A stretch of 64,000 nt of DNA from positions 4,332,055-4,396,054 of the forward strand of contig NC_058508.1 in assembly GCF_020382885.2 (NCBI RefSeq), given 5' to 3'. Shown here one piece after another: positions 24,352 to 40,727 of this stretch. The notes below the pieces were generated by a model. That model ran no database searches. It saw nothing but the letters and a program-made list of their open reading frames with translations, and was not told the origin of the DNA. Numbering within the stretch: the stretch's first letter is position 1; each line of letters starts with the position of its first letter. The DNA comes from Scatophagus argus. Its lineage: Eukaryota > Chordata > Actinopteri > Scatophagidae. Made by a program: the position numbers and the translations under genes.

Positions 24352-27300
24352 TCAGTAGACGGCTCCCATATTCTGTGTGGCTGACGGTGTTGCTGATGGC
24401 GTGTGGTGCGTCTGTCCTGACTGTGACAGACTTAAATGTGCACCCTGCTGCTGGTACCAGTTCTGGTGTGTGTAGTCTCCCATGCAGGCAGGCGTGGAGT
24501 CAACTGGAGGCTGATAGGGACCCTGCCCCCTGCTGGTAGGATCCATCATTGTATTACTCTTGATGCTGCCATTATTTGTGTTGTTGCTGCTGCTGGTGCT
24601 GCTGTTGTTGTTATTGTTGCTGTTGTTGTTTTCCCACACAGCTGGGGATGGAGGAGAATTGCAGGCCATGGAATCGCTTGCATCTGGACTATGCTCAAGA
24701 GGAATATCCCCGAGTGGAAACTCTCCATTTTTGTAGAGCTTCTTAAATTTTGAGCGACGGTTCTGGAACCAAATTTTTACCTACAAGGAAGAGCATAAAA
24801 TATTTAGGCAACATAAAGGGGTTAAAGGATTGAAAATCCTCAATCAATGTGAAATGAAATTTCCATATCCACAACTGTCAGAGAGAGAGAGACACGAGGT
24901 ACAAGTGAACCAAAACAGTAAAGCTGCGGGTAAGCATCTTAAGCTTCTTTTTAGCCTCTTTTAGCTTGTTGTTTTGATTTCTTCCCTCTAAACTCAGAGC
25001 AATAGCACTCAGCTGTTTTCAGTGAAAAAGCTCACTGTTAAAGGCCAGCACAACAGCAGATAGCAACAATGTCAGCAGCTCGCTGGAGAACTTGGTTAAG
25101 CAGCTGAAGAGCCAGATATGTTCCTCTGGGAATGGTGGAGACCAGCAACACAGCTATAAGAGAGTGAATACTGGACTTGTGCCGATCAGCCACAACATTG
25201 AGACCACCTGCTTGATGTTTTGTAGGTCTCCCCTGTGTTGCTGCTCTGACCTGTCAGAGGAAGGGACCCAGGACCTCTGGGGGTATTTTGTGGTGACTGT
25301 TATATTGTGTCCTTCGGGTCCTGTGCATTGACGGTTTGGCCTCCAGGTGGGAGGCCTGCTGGTGGGAAGAGCATTTGCCATGGGTGGGGGTGTATTTGGT
25401 CTGAACCCAAGGTTACCACATCGCTCGGCTTACCTTATGGTGCATATCCATAAAGTGGCCAGAATCACACCCTAAATGCTAAGGCTGCTCAGTGACTGCT
25501 AGATGTTGAAACAGGCACTTAGCATCATGAGGTCAGTGATGACTTTTAGTTTGTTCTTTTGCCACCACAGAATGCAATTTTAAAGAATTTTTCTGCTGGC
25601 TTTATTTATTAACTTGATATCTAACATCAGGTACAATAGGTGTCCATTTTGTTGTCCTACTTGTTTTCATTTCAATTCCCTAATCTAAGTTATAACAATA
25701 ACATGCATAATACAGTAAATGTTTTCATATGAGCAATAAACCAGGCAGCTTGTAAGTAATATTTAACTTCCATATAGGACGCGACACTGTCTAAGAACTG
25801 TATTTGGCCTGCAGAGGTAGTGTCATAGCTGATTAAAAGTCCTTTAAAAGTAGTATTATGATTGCCTGACAGCTATAGCGATGCTGTAACTTGTATAAAC
25901 ACCATGAGGGTATGACAATGACATGTTTCCAGTTGCGGTGGATTGCGTCCATGCCTTTGTTTTCTTAAAGCCTATGTGTGCAACCCAAGCATAATATTGA
26001 ACAATGATTTACAGCAGCTGTGATAAAACAACCCGTGCCACAAGTGTTGTCTTTTATCACTCGAGCGAAGATAATAGAGAAGCATTACAGAAGCAGAGGT
26101 ATGGCTTTATAAACCAGACCGACTTGACAGCAACAGCCACAGGGCTTTCTCAGCTCACCGGCTTCCATTCTCTGTTGCTGTGCCGTTTTACTGTACTGCA
26201 TGTACTTAAGACTTAAGATGAACTTTATTGATCCCGCAGTGGGGAAATTCACCTGTTATGGCAGCTCACAAGGACAGAAGAGGAGTGCAAAAAGCAAAGA
26301 GTGTGCAAAAACAGTTACAGAAGAGTGTAGAGGTAAAATAAATTACCTCTACACTCAAATACTGCTTTATTCTATTCTTATTTTTATTTTGTATATTCTA
26401 GAAAATACATTTATTACTCAAAATATTTTAGCATAACCTCTTGCTGTATGATACCATATTGCAAGTCCAGTTTTGGAGTGTTCTGCCCATCTCTGGACCT
26501 TCTCAGCTCCTCTTGTGCCTCTTCATGCTTTTACCAAGAAATATCATTCAAAAGTTACTCCAGCCATCACCCACTGAACTTACGTATGCTGGATATATTA
26601 GTGCAGTTTTTCAATGTCCCAGTTTTTTTCCACACCTCGCATTTTCACTGGTGTGTATGGCACAGAATGTTCAGAGAACCAGCATTATCAACTGACATTT
26701 CAACCGTCTTCAGTGCAGATGGCGCTCAACTTTGGCCTACAAACTTCAACAGCTTTCATGGCTGATCAGTTCGACTCACGGTACAACTGCTTTCACTGAA
26801 AGACAGCTTTCATATTTCACACTTCAAACGACAGTTCAGCTGCCTCTTCAAATGTTAGTTCAGTGCTTTCTCACCGTCTGACAACTCAGCCACCTACTGG
26901 GCTTGGATTGGAATTAAAAACATATAAAATAGTTTGTGTTAAATTTTCTTTTCCCATTTTACTGCCCTGGGTTATATTTCTGCCATCGTACTGAAGTGCA
27001 CTGGGGGTCCTTCCCTGCAGCCTCACCTGTGTCTGAGTGAGGCCCAGCTGTGCAGCCAGCTCGGCCCGCTCCGGTAGGGCCAGGTACTGCGCCGACTGGA
27101 ATCTCCTCTGCAGGACTGCGAGCTGGTAGCTGGAGTAGATGGTCCGCGGCTTGCGCACCTTCTTTGGCTTCCCGTTGACCATCCGAACCTCCACGTCTGG
27201 TTCTTCTTTCACTGCAGGAGGAAACAGTGAAAAGCCATGCAATATTCCTGTGGGGACTTTTTGTGTGCTTGTGGAAACCTTAGAGTCGCACAACCTGCTT

Positions 27301-30300
27301 GAGACTTTTTCCACATAGGGATTTTTCTTTAGACAATGAAATGAACTCGCATGAGTTCTCTGCAGGGCAGTCTTTGCAGAGAAGTCGTAGCAAAAAATAG
27401 CCACGGCTTCTACAACCCCGAAATTTCAAAGAAATTCCGCCAGCACTCTGAACTTATAATTTTGGTCTGCTTGTCTCCCACAGCCAGGGAGGGAGACAGA
27501 GATTTATAGGTGCTTTTCATGTAGCCTTGAGGCACGCTTGTATACATCTCTCCCTGTTTGTGCTGTTATTATTGCATCTGAGTTCTGTTTTCTGTCTCCT
27601 TTCACATATACAACCAAGCTTCCTCAAACACATCATTCAGCGCACATCTTATTTATTACCTCAGGATGGAGAACAGAACATTACAAAAAAAAAAAAAATA
27701 TCTGGTTTATATTTAATGCATATCGGAAATATGATGAAGGTTTAACATATTTCATGTACAAATTATGTCAAATACACTTACGTTTCAATTTTTCTGTTAT
27801 TTACTGAAACGATTTAAATGAAAAGATTTTTAAATAATCAGAGGTCATAAGACAGATCAGTCTGACAGTATTCTTATCAATGACCATATAATAATATATT
27901 GTTATAACGTATCATTCCAAGAGATTCTATGATGAATAAGTCATTACACAATTTCTATAACATTTTTGATCATTTTTTCAGCTGTATTAGTTTACACTAC
28001 CGTGACACACATGTAAAGTATCCAGTATTTTTTTTCTTGTATTAATTTTAGCGATCAAAAAAAAAGAAGTTTACACTCCACAATTAAAAATATTCACACA
28101 GTGAATGGCTTTGAAGCAGCATTTCAGCATTTCTTCATGTCAGGAGTCCAGAAGGTATAATTATTAGGACAATTAATTTAATAAAGTTGTAAAAATGTAA
28201 AATATCTGAGAGCCTTTGGCTACATCCATGTGTTATTTGCCCCTTTAGTTGTAGTTAATGTGCATATATTTTCATCTACTTTATTCATTATTATTAATTC
28301 AGCATTCATCTATACATGTTTTTTGTCGCCTATTAATTTATTTCTTTATTTATTATTTTAGGTGTGGCCACAGGCTTGGCATGATAGGAAGCTGTCCTTA
28401 TTGGATGATTCAAGCGCCAAGGCTGACTGACATGTCGTGACACCTGATGTGCATGGCTGTGGGCCAAAGTCCCCTGGAGCCATTTCCAGGAGTCAACTCC
28501 CAACTGGAATGTCAAAAGCACAGCACATACACCAGTCTGTCGAGTTTGTTCTCCCCCTGTATTTTCCACAGAGACACCATCCAAGTTGGACAAAGAGCCA
28601 AGACAAAAAGTTTTTTAAACACAGTCCAGCTGTAGGGGAATTTGAATTAAAGAGTCAAAATTATGTTGTTCCAAATACTATCTTTTCTGTTCTTGTAGTG
28701 TCACTGCAGCACCTCTTACAGTCACCTTATGGCCTATTTTGTGCGTTTTTATGTCAGCGGGAACTGCTAGTTTAACTATTTAGTGCACATATACTGACTA
28801 CGTGTTGATGAATCCACTGTTCATTCTTAACTTAAGTGAAGTTGAAAAGTCACTCACTAGAAGAACTGAGCTGTGGCTTCCATCCTAAAGTTTTTAGGCT
28901 AATAAAAGACATTCAAAGGTGAGATGATGAACAGGTGAGCCTCCATTTCCAATAAATGACAATGAAGTCACTCATGAACAATAGCTAAATGAGTTTCCCT
29001 CCCTCACCTGTTCCTCCAAACTCACTGTTGACCTGAATAGACCTTCATAACCTTAAATGCAGTGACGGAATGAAACAAAGTACTTTTACTCCAGTACTGT
29101 ACTCAAGTACAATTTTGAGGTACTTGTATTTTTACGTTAGTATTTCCCATTTCTGCTACTTTAAACTTGCACTTCACAACATTTTGGGGGAAAAATCTCC
29201 TACTTTTTACTGCACTACATTTATTTGATATCTTTGTTTAGTAGTTACTGTGTAGTCTGCTGCAGAGCCAAAGCAGCACATTTTTAATTACTTAATTTTA
29301 AAGGCTTTCAGATTAAAAGAAAACACTGATTTCGATGCTAGATATCAGATCCCGTCCGTGGTATACAGTATATACACATACATGTAAATACATGTTAAAT
29401 TTATTTGTACTTTTGCTACTTAAGTACATCTAATGCCAGATACTTTAACACTTTTGCTCAAGTACTACTTACATTTTCACTTCTACCAAAACAATACTGA
29501 AGCTTGATATCTTTACTTTCATCCACACTACTAATGTTCTCTTTCCTTTCCGCCTACAGACAAAGTTAATTATTTTGGAAACCTTAGCTGCAATCTGTGA
29601 CATCCTTGGCACGTAAAGCCAGAGGCTGTTCAACTGACAATAAATGCTATAGTGAATTTATTTGCAAGTTCTTTTTCCAGCCAAATAAAATCAAGATTCT
29701 GCTTTGATGAATTAGATGTAGAAGCTAGCTATAAGAACTACACCTGATGCCTCATATTTACTAAGGAGAGCAGAATCTCTTTGTTTAAAAAGCTTTACCA
29801 TCTTAAAAGCAATAAGTCACGCTGGTATTCCTGATATGCAAATATAAATAAATGTCAGTAAATGTTACAACTGCAGCGGCACTTTAACATGGCTGAGTTA
29901 TCATTTAGATGTACTTTGAAGAAATACTTTTGGGACAAATACTACTTTCACAGTTGAAAAACTACAAATGCTTATATCTGTGACATAATGAGGAAGCCAC
30001 TGTAACAGATACATGAGTATATAAATGAGTTACATAGGAGTGGGTGTCTAAGTCTCTGCTTATGTAAGTGCACTAGAATTCTGCCTCCTTACTCATCATC
30101 TGCTAATGAAGGAGATTTAAAAGTTCGAGATTAAGAGAGCATCGGCTAAATGCTTCCAAATATTCTAAAATACAATGTTAAAAGAATTCAGAACTCAATG
30201 GAAAACCGATGGATAAATATAACTTCATTTATTTTCCGTGCGTAAAACTTGTGCGCAATTACTGGGTTTACATGGCTAGACATGAGCGCTTGCCATACAT

Positions 30301-30850
30301 CAGTCTCAGGTGGTCGGAGTGGCTTTTCTCGTTCTTAGACGAAGGTGGAGAGGACGTATTACGCAGCTATGTGGGAGAAAGAGTGCGACTGTGAACGATG
30401 TTAAACCTTAGATTTATTTGTTCATTAAACTGATCCAGAATTCTGCTCAGTAATCAGTCACTTCTGCCAGGCGCTTATGGAATAAAGTTCTCACTTACCA
30501 CCGTCCTGCAGCGTTGACTGGACCTCCCTGCTGTATGCACCGTGCTCTCTGTATCCCGCATGGGGGTACGCGTATTCTGCCTTGCCAACAGGGTAGGCAC
30601 CACCTGGACCCATTCCGTTCAGGTTATAGTGGTGGTACGCGTAAGGGTTCATGTGTTGGGCTGAGTAAGCCTGCTGCGCCGGGTAGAAATCCTGCGACCC
30701 GTGGAGCGCGCTCTGCCCGCTGTAGAAGCTCATGTCTGTGGATGAGGACTCCGGCAGGGTCGGGGAATCCTTGGTGGCCGAGATGGAGTTCCCAGCCACG
30801 GGGAGGGAAGGTTTCTTCTCCTCGAAGGCAGGTGAGGATTGTCCGTTCAT
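24352..30850 (-). CDS. dlx3: Homeobox protein Dlx3
   Basis: Distal-less homeodomain transcription factor; Dlx3 acts in epidermal, placodal, otic, tooth and skeletal differentiation. Coding exons on the - strand are 30850-30499, 27211-27027 and 24780-24352 (stop TGA), giving 321 aa with introns in phase 1 and phase 0. Key landmarks: [14 protein letters not shown] near residue 27; [10 protein letters not shown] near 73; [21 protein letters not shown] at the homeodomain start; [19 protein letters not shown] for helix 3; [13 protein letters not shown]; and the C-terminus NMGAVY, which is diagnostic for Dlx3. Oddities: the N-terminus is [17 protein letters not shown] in place of the SGxxxxKxSSILTD block usual in Dlx3, and an Asn/Ser-rich insert follows AVWE. 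Homeodomain changes relative to the usual sequence include QLAV (for QLAA) and FQSAQ (for FQKAQ). The a/b copy is undecided. Confidence 0.95.
24560..24635 (-). repeat. dlx3: Asn/Ser codon repeat inside dlx3 exon 3
   Basis: Imperfect (GTT/GCT)n on + encodes, on -, a run rich in Asn and Ser ([17 protein letters not shown] and following). It sits between the conserved PPSPAVWE motif and the Tyr/Pro-rich C-terminal region. It adds roughly 25-30 residues relative to typical Dlx3. Confidence 0.85.
25179..25385 (-). mobile_element. Tc1-like transposon terminal fragment
   Basis: GTGCCGATCAGCCACAACAT at 25179-25198 is the terminal inverted repeat type of a widespread fish Tc1/mariner family, followed by gaCCACCTGCtTgATgTTgTGTAGGTC-like terminal sequence. 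Beyond it, the - strand resembles the decayed 3' end of the transposase region (GTCAATGCACAGGACCC...). The other end and the catalytic region are absent, so it is immobile. Confidence 0.65.
26205..26356 (+). repeat. Fish CTTTATTGATCCC retroelement tail plus hairpin
   Basis: AACTTTATTGATCCCGCAGTGGGGAAATTC at 26221-26250 (quoted in parts: CTTTATTGATCCC, CAGTGGGGAAATT) is a very frequent fish repeat end. It is followed by GTGCAAAAA-type sequence. At its right edge lies a perfect 14-bp inverted repeat, 26323-26336 versus 26343-26356, with a 6-nt AATAAA loop. Confidence 0.6.
27212..30498 (-). other. dlx3: dlx3 intron 1
   Basis: 3,287-nt intron with donor GTAAGTGA and acceptor CTCCTGCAG, phase 1. 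It carries the AAGTAC-rich fish repeat at 29055-29525. Between 27450 and 29050 it is AT-rich with no exon or nameable element. Confidence 0.85.
29055..29525. mobile_element. AAGTAC-rich teleost interspersed repeat
   Basis: The start (AAAGTACTTTTACTCCAGTACTGTACTCAAGTACAA, cut here into AAAGTACTTTTACTCCAGTA and CTGTACTCAAGTACAA) and the end (TTTGCTCAAGTACTACTTAC) match the very common fish repeat in which AAGTA/TACTT motifs recur. Both ends survive around a diverged middle (TTTACTGCACTACATTTATT). It looks like a non-autonomous DNA element; the family is not assigned. Confidence 0.6.
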
Positions 30851-31240
30851 TCTCAGAACTTTTTGTTTGGTCTAAACTGTAAACCAGGAGTGCTCTGAAG
30901 TCCTCACAGTCTGGAGCTGGCGTTTCCCAAACTCCCTTGACGCAGCAGCCGGGCTGTCCACGGTGGCGGCGCCCAACCCAACTAGAGCTTGTAATTACAG
31001 GGCGCGCCGAGCTGAGCCAAGCCGGGCAGGAGAGAGGGGAGTGAATGTCTCCTTCTCATTGGCTCGCCTGCTCGTTCCCTGCCTCTGCCCTGAGGCCAAG
31101 ACAGCGCTGACTGTCGCCTGTCTGGCTCCCTTCTTCTCCCCACAGAAACCTACAGTAAGCCTCTCCTCTGCCTGCACCAGAGCGCATAAACAGTTGGCAA
31201 GCCCGTAAAGTCCTCTAACTAACATTTACCCCTACATATC
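30851..31240 (-). promoter_or_regulatory. dlx3: dlx3 promoter and CpG-rich 5' region
   Basis: GC-rich and CpG-dense block immediately upstream of the dlx3 ATG (for example GTGGCGGCGCCCAAC, GGGCGCGCCGAG). No TATA box is placed convincingly. A palindromic homeodomain site GTAATTAC lies at 30991-30998, within about 150 bp of the start codon. The exact transcription start is not visible. Confidence 0.6.
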
Positions 31241-31284
31241 CTGGAGACTTAACAGCATGCAAGTTTCTCAGCAGAGAAGATAAA

Positions 31285-31530
31285 GGTTTAACCGCGCATA
31301 ATGGTGTTGCGATAAGGAGTGTTTACGCATTAGCTTTACGGCGCTGCCTCCCATTCAAATGCAGATACAGAGCCAAGCGCTGCTGTCGACCCACGTAGGG
31401 AGTTATTTACAGTTAATCAAGGCTTATTTTAAAAAAGGCTTTTCCTGCTTTACATGTGTTGACCTGGGGCCCGGGATTCTCCCATGCCCCAGGCAGGAGA
31501 AACAGCCACCATAAACCATCTATAAACTTC
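31285..31530. promoter_or_regulatory. Candidate dlx3 upstream control element
   Basis: Non-repetitive block 430-680 bp upstream of the dlx3 ATG. Site-like words include GCGCATAATGG, TTTACGCATTAG, ATTCAAATGCAG (POU-like), GTTATTTACAGTTAATCA and GCCCCAGGC (AP-2-like). The site assignments are pattern matches only. Confidence 0.3.
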
Positions 31531-32700
31531 AGGTGTATCCAACATTCCTAGAGAATACTGTACGTACATGACGGGGACACCACTGCCCTTGAGTACTTCA
31601 CTATAAGAAGAGTAAATCTATTAAGACCATAAGTCAAATCTGTGTTCTTCAGTTTCCGTTTTGAAGAGAGAAAAACCTTCTTGTTAGAAATTCTACTTTA
31701 GAACTTCTACGAGCTGCAGTAATAATACCTTTCATACAGAGATATACAGGGAAAGAAAGTTTACCAGAAGTGACACAGCCTTACCACCAGATGTCACTAT
31801 TGAGACTTTGGGAGACCTTAAAAGAAAGTAGTTCTGGAGATTTTCAGGAAATAAAGTTAAAATTCCTCACACTCATTTAAAACAGATACTGAAAGTATAG
31901 GCCACGTCATCAGAATAAAAAAAATAAGAAGGTGTGAGCTTCTAATCCACATCCATCACAGATTCAGTTGGAGTTAAAGGTAGCCAAGTAATCTAGTTTT
32001 GTGATGCACTTGGTAGGCCTACAATGTTTTGTCTATAGACGTGGCTGGCAGACCTGTCACATGAACTCAGTCACCACCACCACCCTTCATGTCCAAATGT
32101 CTTCATTTCAACTGATAATAAAGGGCGTGTTTTTTAAAAAATTATTTTAAGGATTAAACATATAAAATCAGATTTGGGCACTTTTTTAATATATATATTT
32201 GAATATGTATGGTCAGTTTGGTCAAGTTTGCATTCAGACAGCTACTACTCAGAGTGGCAGAAGAAGACATGACCATTTATCTATTATTTTTAACCATTAC
32301 CAATGATCTAATGATACATAAACCATTTATACTTTCAGCCAACTACTCATTACTCTTATCATACCTATCTATTTAAACTGTTCATTCTTATGTTGATATT
32401 TGAATCGATATTAGAAAACTACTCATTAGTTTCAGTTACACATTTCAACCATTCACATATGACTTTACTAACTACTTATCGTGCACTCAGTCACCACGTG
32501 TGCTGTTTACATGTTGTGGACTCAATATGCAGCTGCAGAAATGGGCTATCCATGGTCTACAATATGCTACTGCATACAAGGAAGTCAAACACATTTTAGG
32601 CAGACGGTTTCACTGAAAAACTGTAACCTCATATGGCGATATGGAAGCTTAATGTCCCCCAGCAGAAACCCTGTAACAGATTTTCATTTCCAAGGTCCTA
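31531..32700. other. dlx3-psmd11 intergenic region
   Basis: AT-rich unique sequence without exons, RNA genes or recognisable repeats. The psmd11 3' UTR probably approaches it from the right. Confidence 0.55.
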
Positions 32701-32730
32701 AAATCACACAACTTGCAGATTTAATTTTTT

Positions 32731-32736
32731 TTTATT
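32731..32736 (-). terminator. psmd11: Candidate psmd11 poly(A) signal
   Basis: TTTATT on + (AATAAA on -), the first clear hexamer found downstream of the psmd11 stop. It implies a 3' UTR of about 2 kb (34750-32710) that includes the TA/TG-rich tract. An undetected variant signal nearer the stop is possible. Confidence 0.35.
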
Positions 32737-33489
32737 AGCATTTGTCTTTCTCTATGTCATATATGGTAAACCCTCGAGTCCTTGCAAAAGTAAGTTCCCA
32801 GAAATGTACAGCTTGATTTTCTTCAGCGAAACCCGCCCTTTTCTGCACACAAAACCCAAAACATCTCAGAACGCAGAGTTCTCGCTCCAGTCACGTATCG
32901 AGCATCAAAAGCACTTTGTGTGACTCACTGAGCTCTCAGTGGCGAGGTCCAATCTGTTCTTACTCATTATAAAAAAAGGGGACAGTGTGAATACATTAGG
33001 CCTTAGATGAACAGAGGCGCTTGGCAATGTTATATACAAACAGGAAATAAGAGTGCAGGGGGAAGGGGGGGGGGGGCTGCCGGAGACCCCACCATGGTGA
33101 TGAATGTCCTCCTCTCCTTGTGGCATGGTCCCGAGTGGACAGAAGAACAAACTCCCTGTATGGTCCACAAATCCCAGAATGCCTTGTGAGTGAGTGAGAC
33201 CACTCAGGGTGGAAAATGTGCGGGTTCAAAAGTCAACAGTACGGACAAGAGGAGAATGGATGGGGTTGTTCTGACGCCTCTGTTTCCAAAATCTCTCTTC
33301 AGGTGACCTGATTAATCGTGTGGCGAGTCTTCATAAATCAATTTCATTCAGTTTCAGAGTTGGTTGGCAAATTAAACACAGCAGGTAGAATCCAGTGGGA
33401 GAAACAGACTGACTGACTGAACCAAACAACCAACCAACTCACCCACATTCATCCCCGGTTACACTCTGATAACAGGCCGAGCACATTTT

Positions 33490-33650
33490 TTTCATATATA
33501 TATATGTACATATATATATGTGTATATATATATATATATATACACATATATATGTATATATACACATATATACATATGTAGGCATGTATATATATATACA
33601 TATATATACATACACACAATGCATGTATGTATAAGTACTGTATATGTATT
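33490..33650. repeat. Compound (TA)/(TATG)/(CATA) tract
   Basis: About 160 bp of alternating TATATA, TATGTA, TACACATA and ATGTATG words, strongly self-complementary. It is probably within the psmd11 3' UTR. Confidence 0.9.
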
Positions 33651-34679
33651 TTTTTACTGTTATATTACAAGATTCCCTGATGGCCAGTGCAGACAGAAAC
33701 AGAGGGGAGGAGGAAAAAGGGGCGGGTGTCTGATTTACATACAGTAGAACCCAGTGGTGGGACAAGAGAAGAGGGGCACAGTGCCTGGATTTGTTCATAG
33801 GGAGGAGCATGTTGTGTCAGGTCAGCCCCAGTCAGACAGGAAGAAGGGAGAGCAGAGGGCTGAGGGAGGAGTAGCAGGAGCATCGTGTCCACCCTGTCAC
33901 TTTGTTACTCTGTCAGGTCGTCTTCAGATGGTCAGCTGGTTTGTTTGCTTTGCTGGGTTGATTAGTGTCTGTAAACTCCTCGTCCTCCTCCCCTCGTCCC
34001 TCCCGGGTTGAAGTGATAGATCAGCGGAGATGTGACTGGCCCACATCACTCCGGACAGGAGGACTGATGGTTTCACTCTCTCTGATGGGGTGGTGGGGGT
34101 GGGGGAGGAGACAAAGACAGGATGAATCTGCCTTCACACAGTAACAAATTTGCTCTTTGTTCACCATCATGTAGAGCAAAGGGCGAGTTCTTACATCCTC
34201 TTTCTGCAAAAGCACATCTGGATTTCTATGTAACCACATGTTAGGATGTACTGTCTCTGAGCTGATGTTTTCTGCTCACAGACTGTTTCTATAGCATGTT
34301 ATACAACACAATCAAAACTCATCTCACTGTGTCTGTCAGGTACTGTATAACTAACATGCAAAAACGGCTAAGCTAACTTTAGCATTTAGCAAGCTAATAA
34401 ACCACACGCCTGTTCACAAACTTGGTCGCCCCATCTGGCTGCTGACATTTCACCGTGCATTACTTTTTCTGGTGAGGTGGTGTGTGTGATGGTATGTATA
34501 TATATTTTAATTGTTGTGGTAGAATCTGAGGTACTTCTCAGTGGATCTTCCAGACCAGAACCAGTTGGTTCATTATTTCATATTTGGGATTGCTCCTACA
34601 TAGACAACATTCCACTGTCAACCAAGACAATGTAAACTAACTGGTGCTAGGGTTTTAAACTAAAACCTAACTAAAAATG

Positions 34680-34695
34680 TTTTTTTTTTTTTTTT
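34680..34695. repeat. Poly(T) tract
   Basis: 16 T in a row about 55 bp downstream of the psmd11 stop (A-run on the transcribed strand's RNA). Confidence 0.9.
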
Positions 34696-34750
34696 AGTTT
34701 CTAGATATCACACGTGCACAACAACATTATCTATTCTGCTGGGGCTCACC

Positions 34751-39615
<4,865 letters not shown>

Positions 39616-39622
<7 letters not shown>

Positions 39623-39760
39623 CTTTCCTCTACCAGCCTCCGCTCCGCTCTGCCTGACTGTTTTCCGGTTAGTTCGTTCACATGGTCAGAACAATGCTGC
39701 CCCCTACCGGCGGGGCCGAGTTCTGCCTGCACGCAGGTGAATACCGTATACCAAAAACTA
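39616..39760 (-). promoter_or_regulatory. psmd11: psmd11 promoter
   Basis: TATA-less housekeeping-type promoter. AACCGGAAAA (ETS/GABP-like, reverse of 39661-39670) lies about 40 bp upstream of the ATG. AAAGATGGCAGC, covering the start codon, fits the YY1 consensus AAnATGGCnGC. Strong Kozak context (AAGATGG) supports this start. Confidence 0.55.
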
Positions 39761-40627
39761 TCGGATATTTTAAAACATTGTCAGGACAATTACTTTTCAA
39801 CGACGACTCTGGTTCATGATTACATGTCTCTGTTTCTGTTGTTACTTACTGTTGTTACTTACTGTTGTATCTTACTATTGTTCTGAATGATTAATTAGAC
39901 ATTAGGAACAGCTTTTCATTATTAATCTAAAATCCACAGGTGTTTCTTGATTAATCCTGCAGAACTTCCACAGGCAATTTCTTTTATTATCCTTATTAAT
40001 GTGTTTTTGAGTATTATATTCTACATGATTATACTATGCTTCAAATTCAAAACTGTGGATACGCTGAAAGAGTTGATTTTGCAGCATAAGGAATATGTAT
40101 CCTGATATTTGTGTGAAATTCACTCCAACAAATCAGAGCAGCTGAAGAGATCATCTGGGCATCAGCATCAGGAAAATACAGAGAAGATGTAAGAATTTTA
40201 AGAATTTAAATAAACATTTCGTTTAAATCATTTCCCTGTCTGTGATCTGCACTGCAATAACAGCTCTGTGTTTACAGTATAGGAGGGTGCATTACAGTTA
40301 CACGTCAAGCTTACTTTGAATATGGGATTAAAAAAGCCCTGAAAAGGTGGACAAGGAGAGAAATCTGCAGGACTCCAAGCACAATATCAGGCTTACACAC
40401 ATTACTCTTAAAGCATAGAATCACAGTTTTACCATTATAAAAGAGTCATAGTTTCAGCTCCTTCTGCAATGAAGTATAGCACTCAAGTTTTATTTAAAGA
40501 ATTTGAATGTCTTCACACTTACTATAACAATGAATACACACATTTTTCATAACTTCAGTATAAAATGCTTGCAAAACAGCAGTAAGAGAAGTGATAGCAC
40601 ACAGAACAAAAACATCTACACACTGGA
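39761..40627. other. rpain-psmd11 intergenic region
   Basis: About 0.9 kb of AT-rich unique sequence between the rpain poly(A) site and the psmd11 promoter. No exon or named repeat is visible; GTTGTTACTTACT words repeat at 39838-39862. Confidence 0.6.
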
Positions 40628-40642
40628 TATAAAAAAATAACC

Positions 40643-40648
40643 TTTATT
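40643..40648 (-). terminator. rpain: rpain poly(A) signal
   Basis: TTTATT on + (AATAAA on -), 80 nt past the rpain stop codon at 40728. It would give a short 3' UTR of about 100 nt. Confidence 0.65.
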
Positions 40649-40727
40649 ATCAGAAAATACACAGAGAGTACAAAAAACTCAAACTAAATCTCACAAGTTC
40701 ACTAACTCATGACAAGCACGACTGCTT

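Larger units (their letters stand above)
24781..27026 (-). other. dlx3: dlx3 intron 2
   Basis: 2,246-nt GT-AG intron splitting the homeobox after LTQTQ. It contains a Tc1-like fragment at 25179-25385 and a fish retroelement tail with an adjacent perfect hairpin at 26205-26356. The rest holds nothing recognisable. Confidence 0.85.

Noticed and set aside
24436-24753. Frame on + opposite dlx3 exon 3
   Set aside because: It is the antisense shadow of the dlx3 coding exon and its Asn/Ser repeat.
33439-33810. 123-codon frame on - rich in Tyr/Ile
   Set aside because: Generated by the TA/TATG tract; YIYIYI-type composition only.
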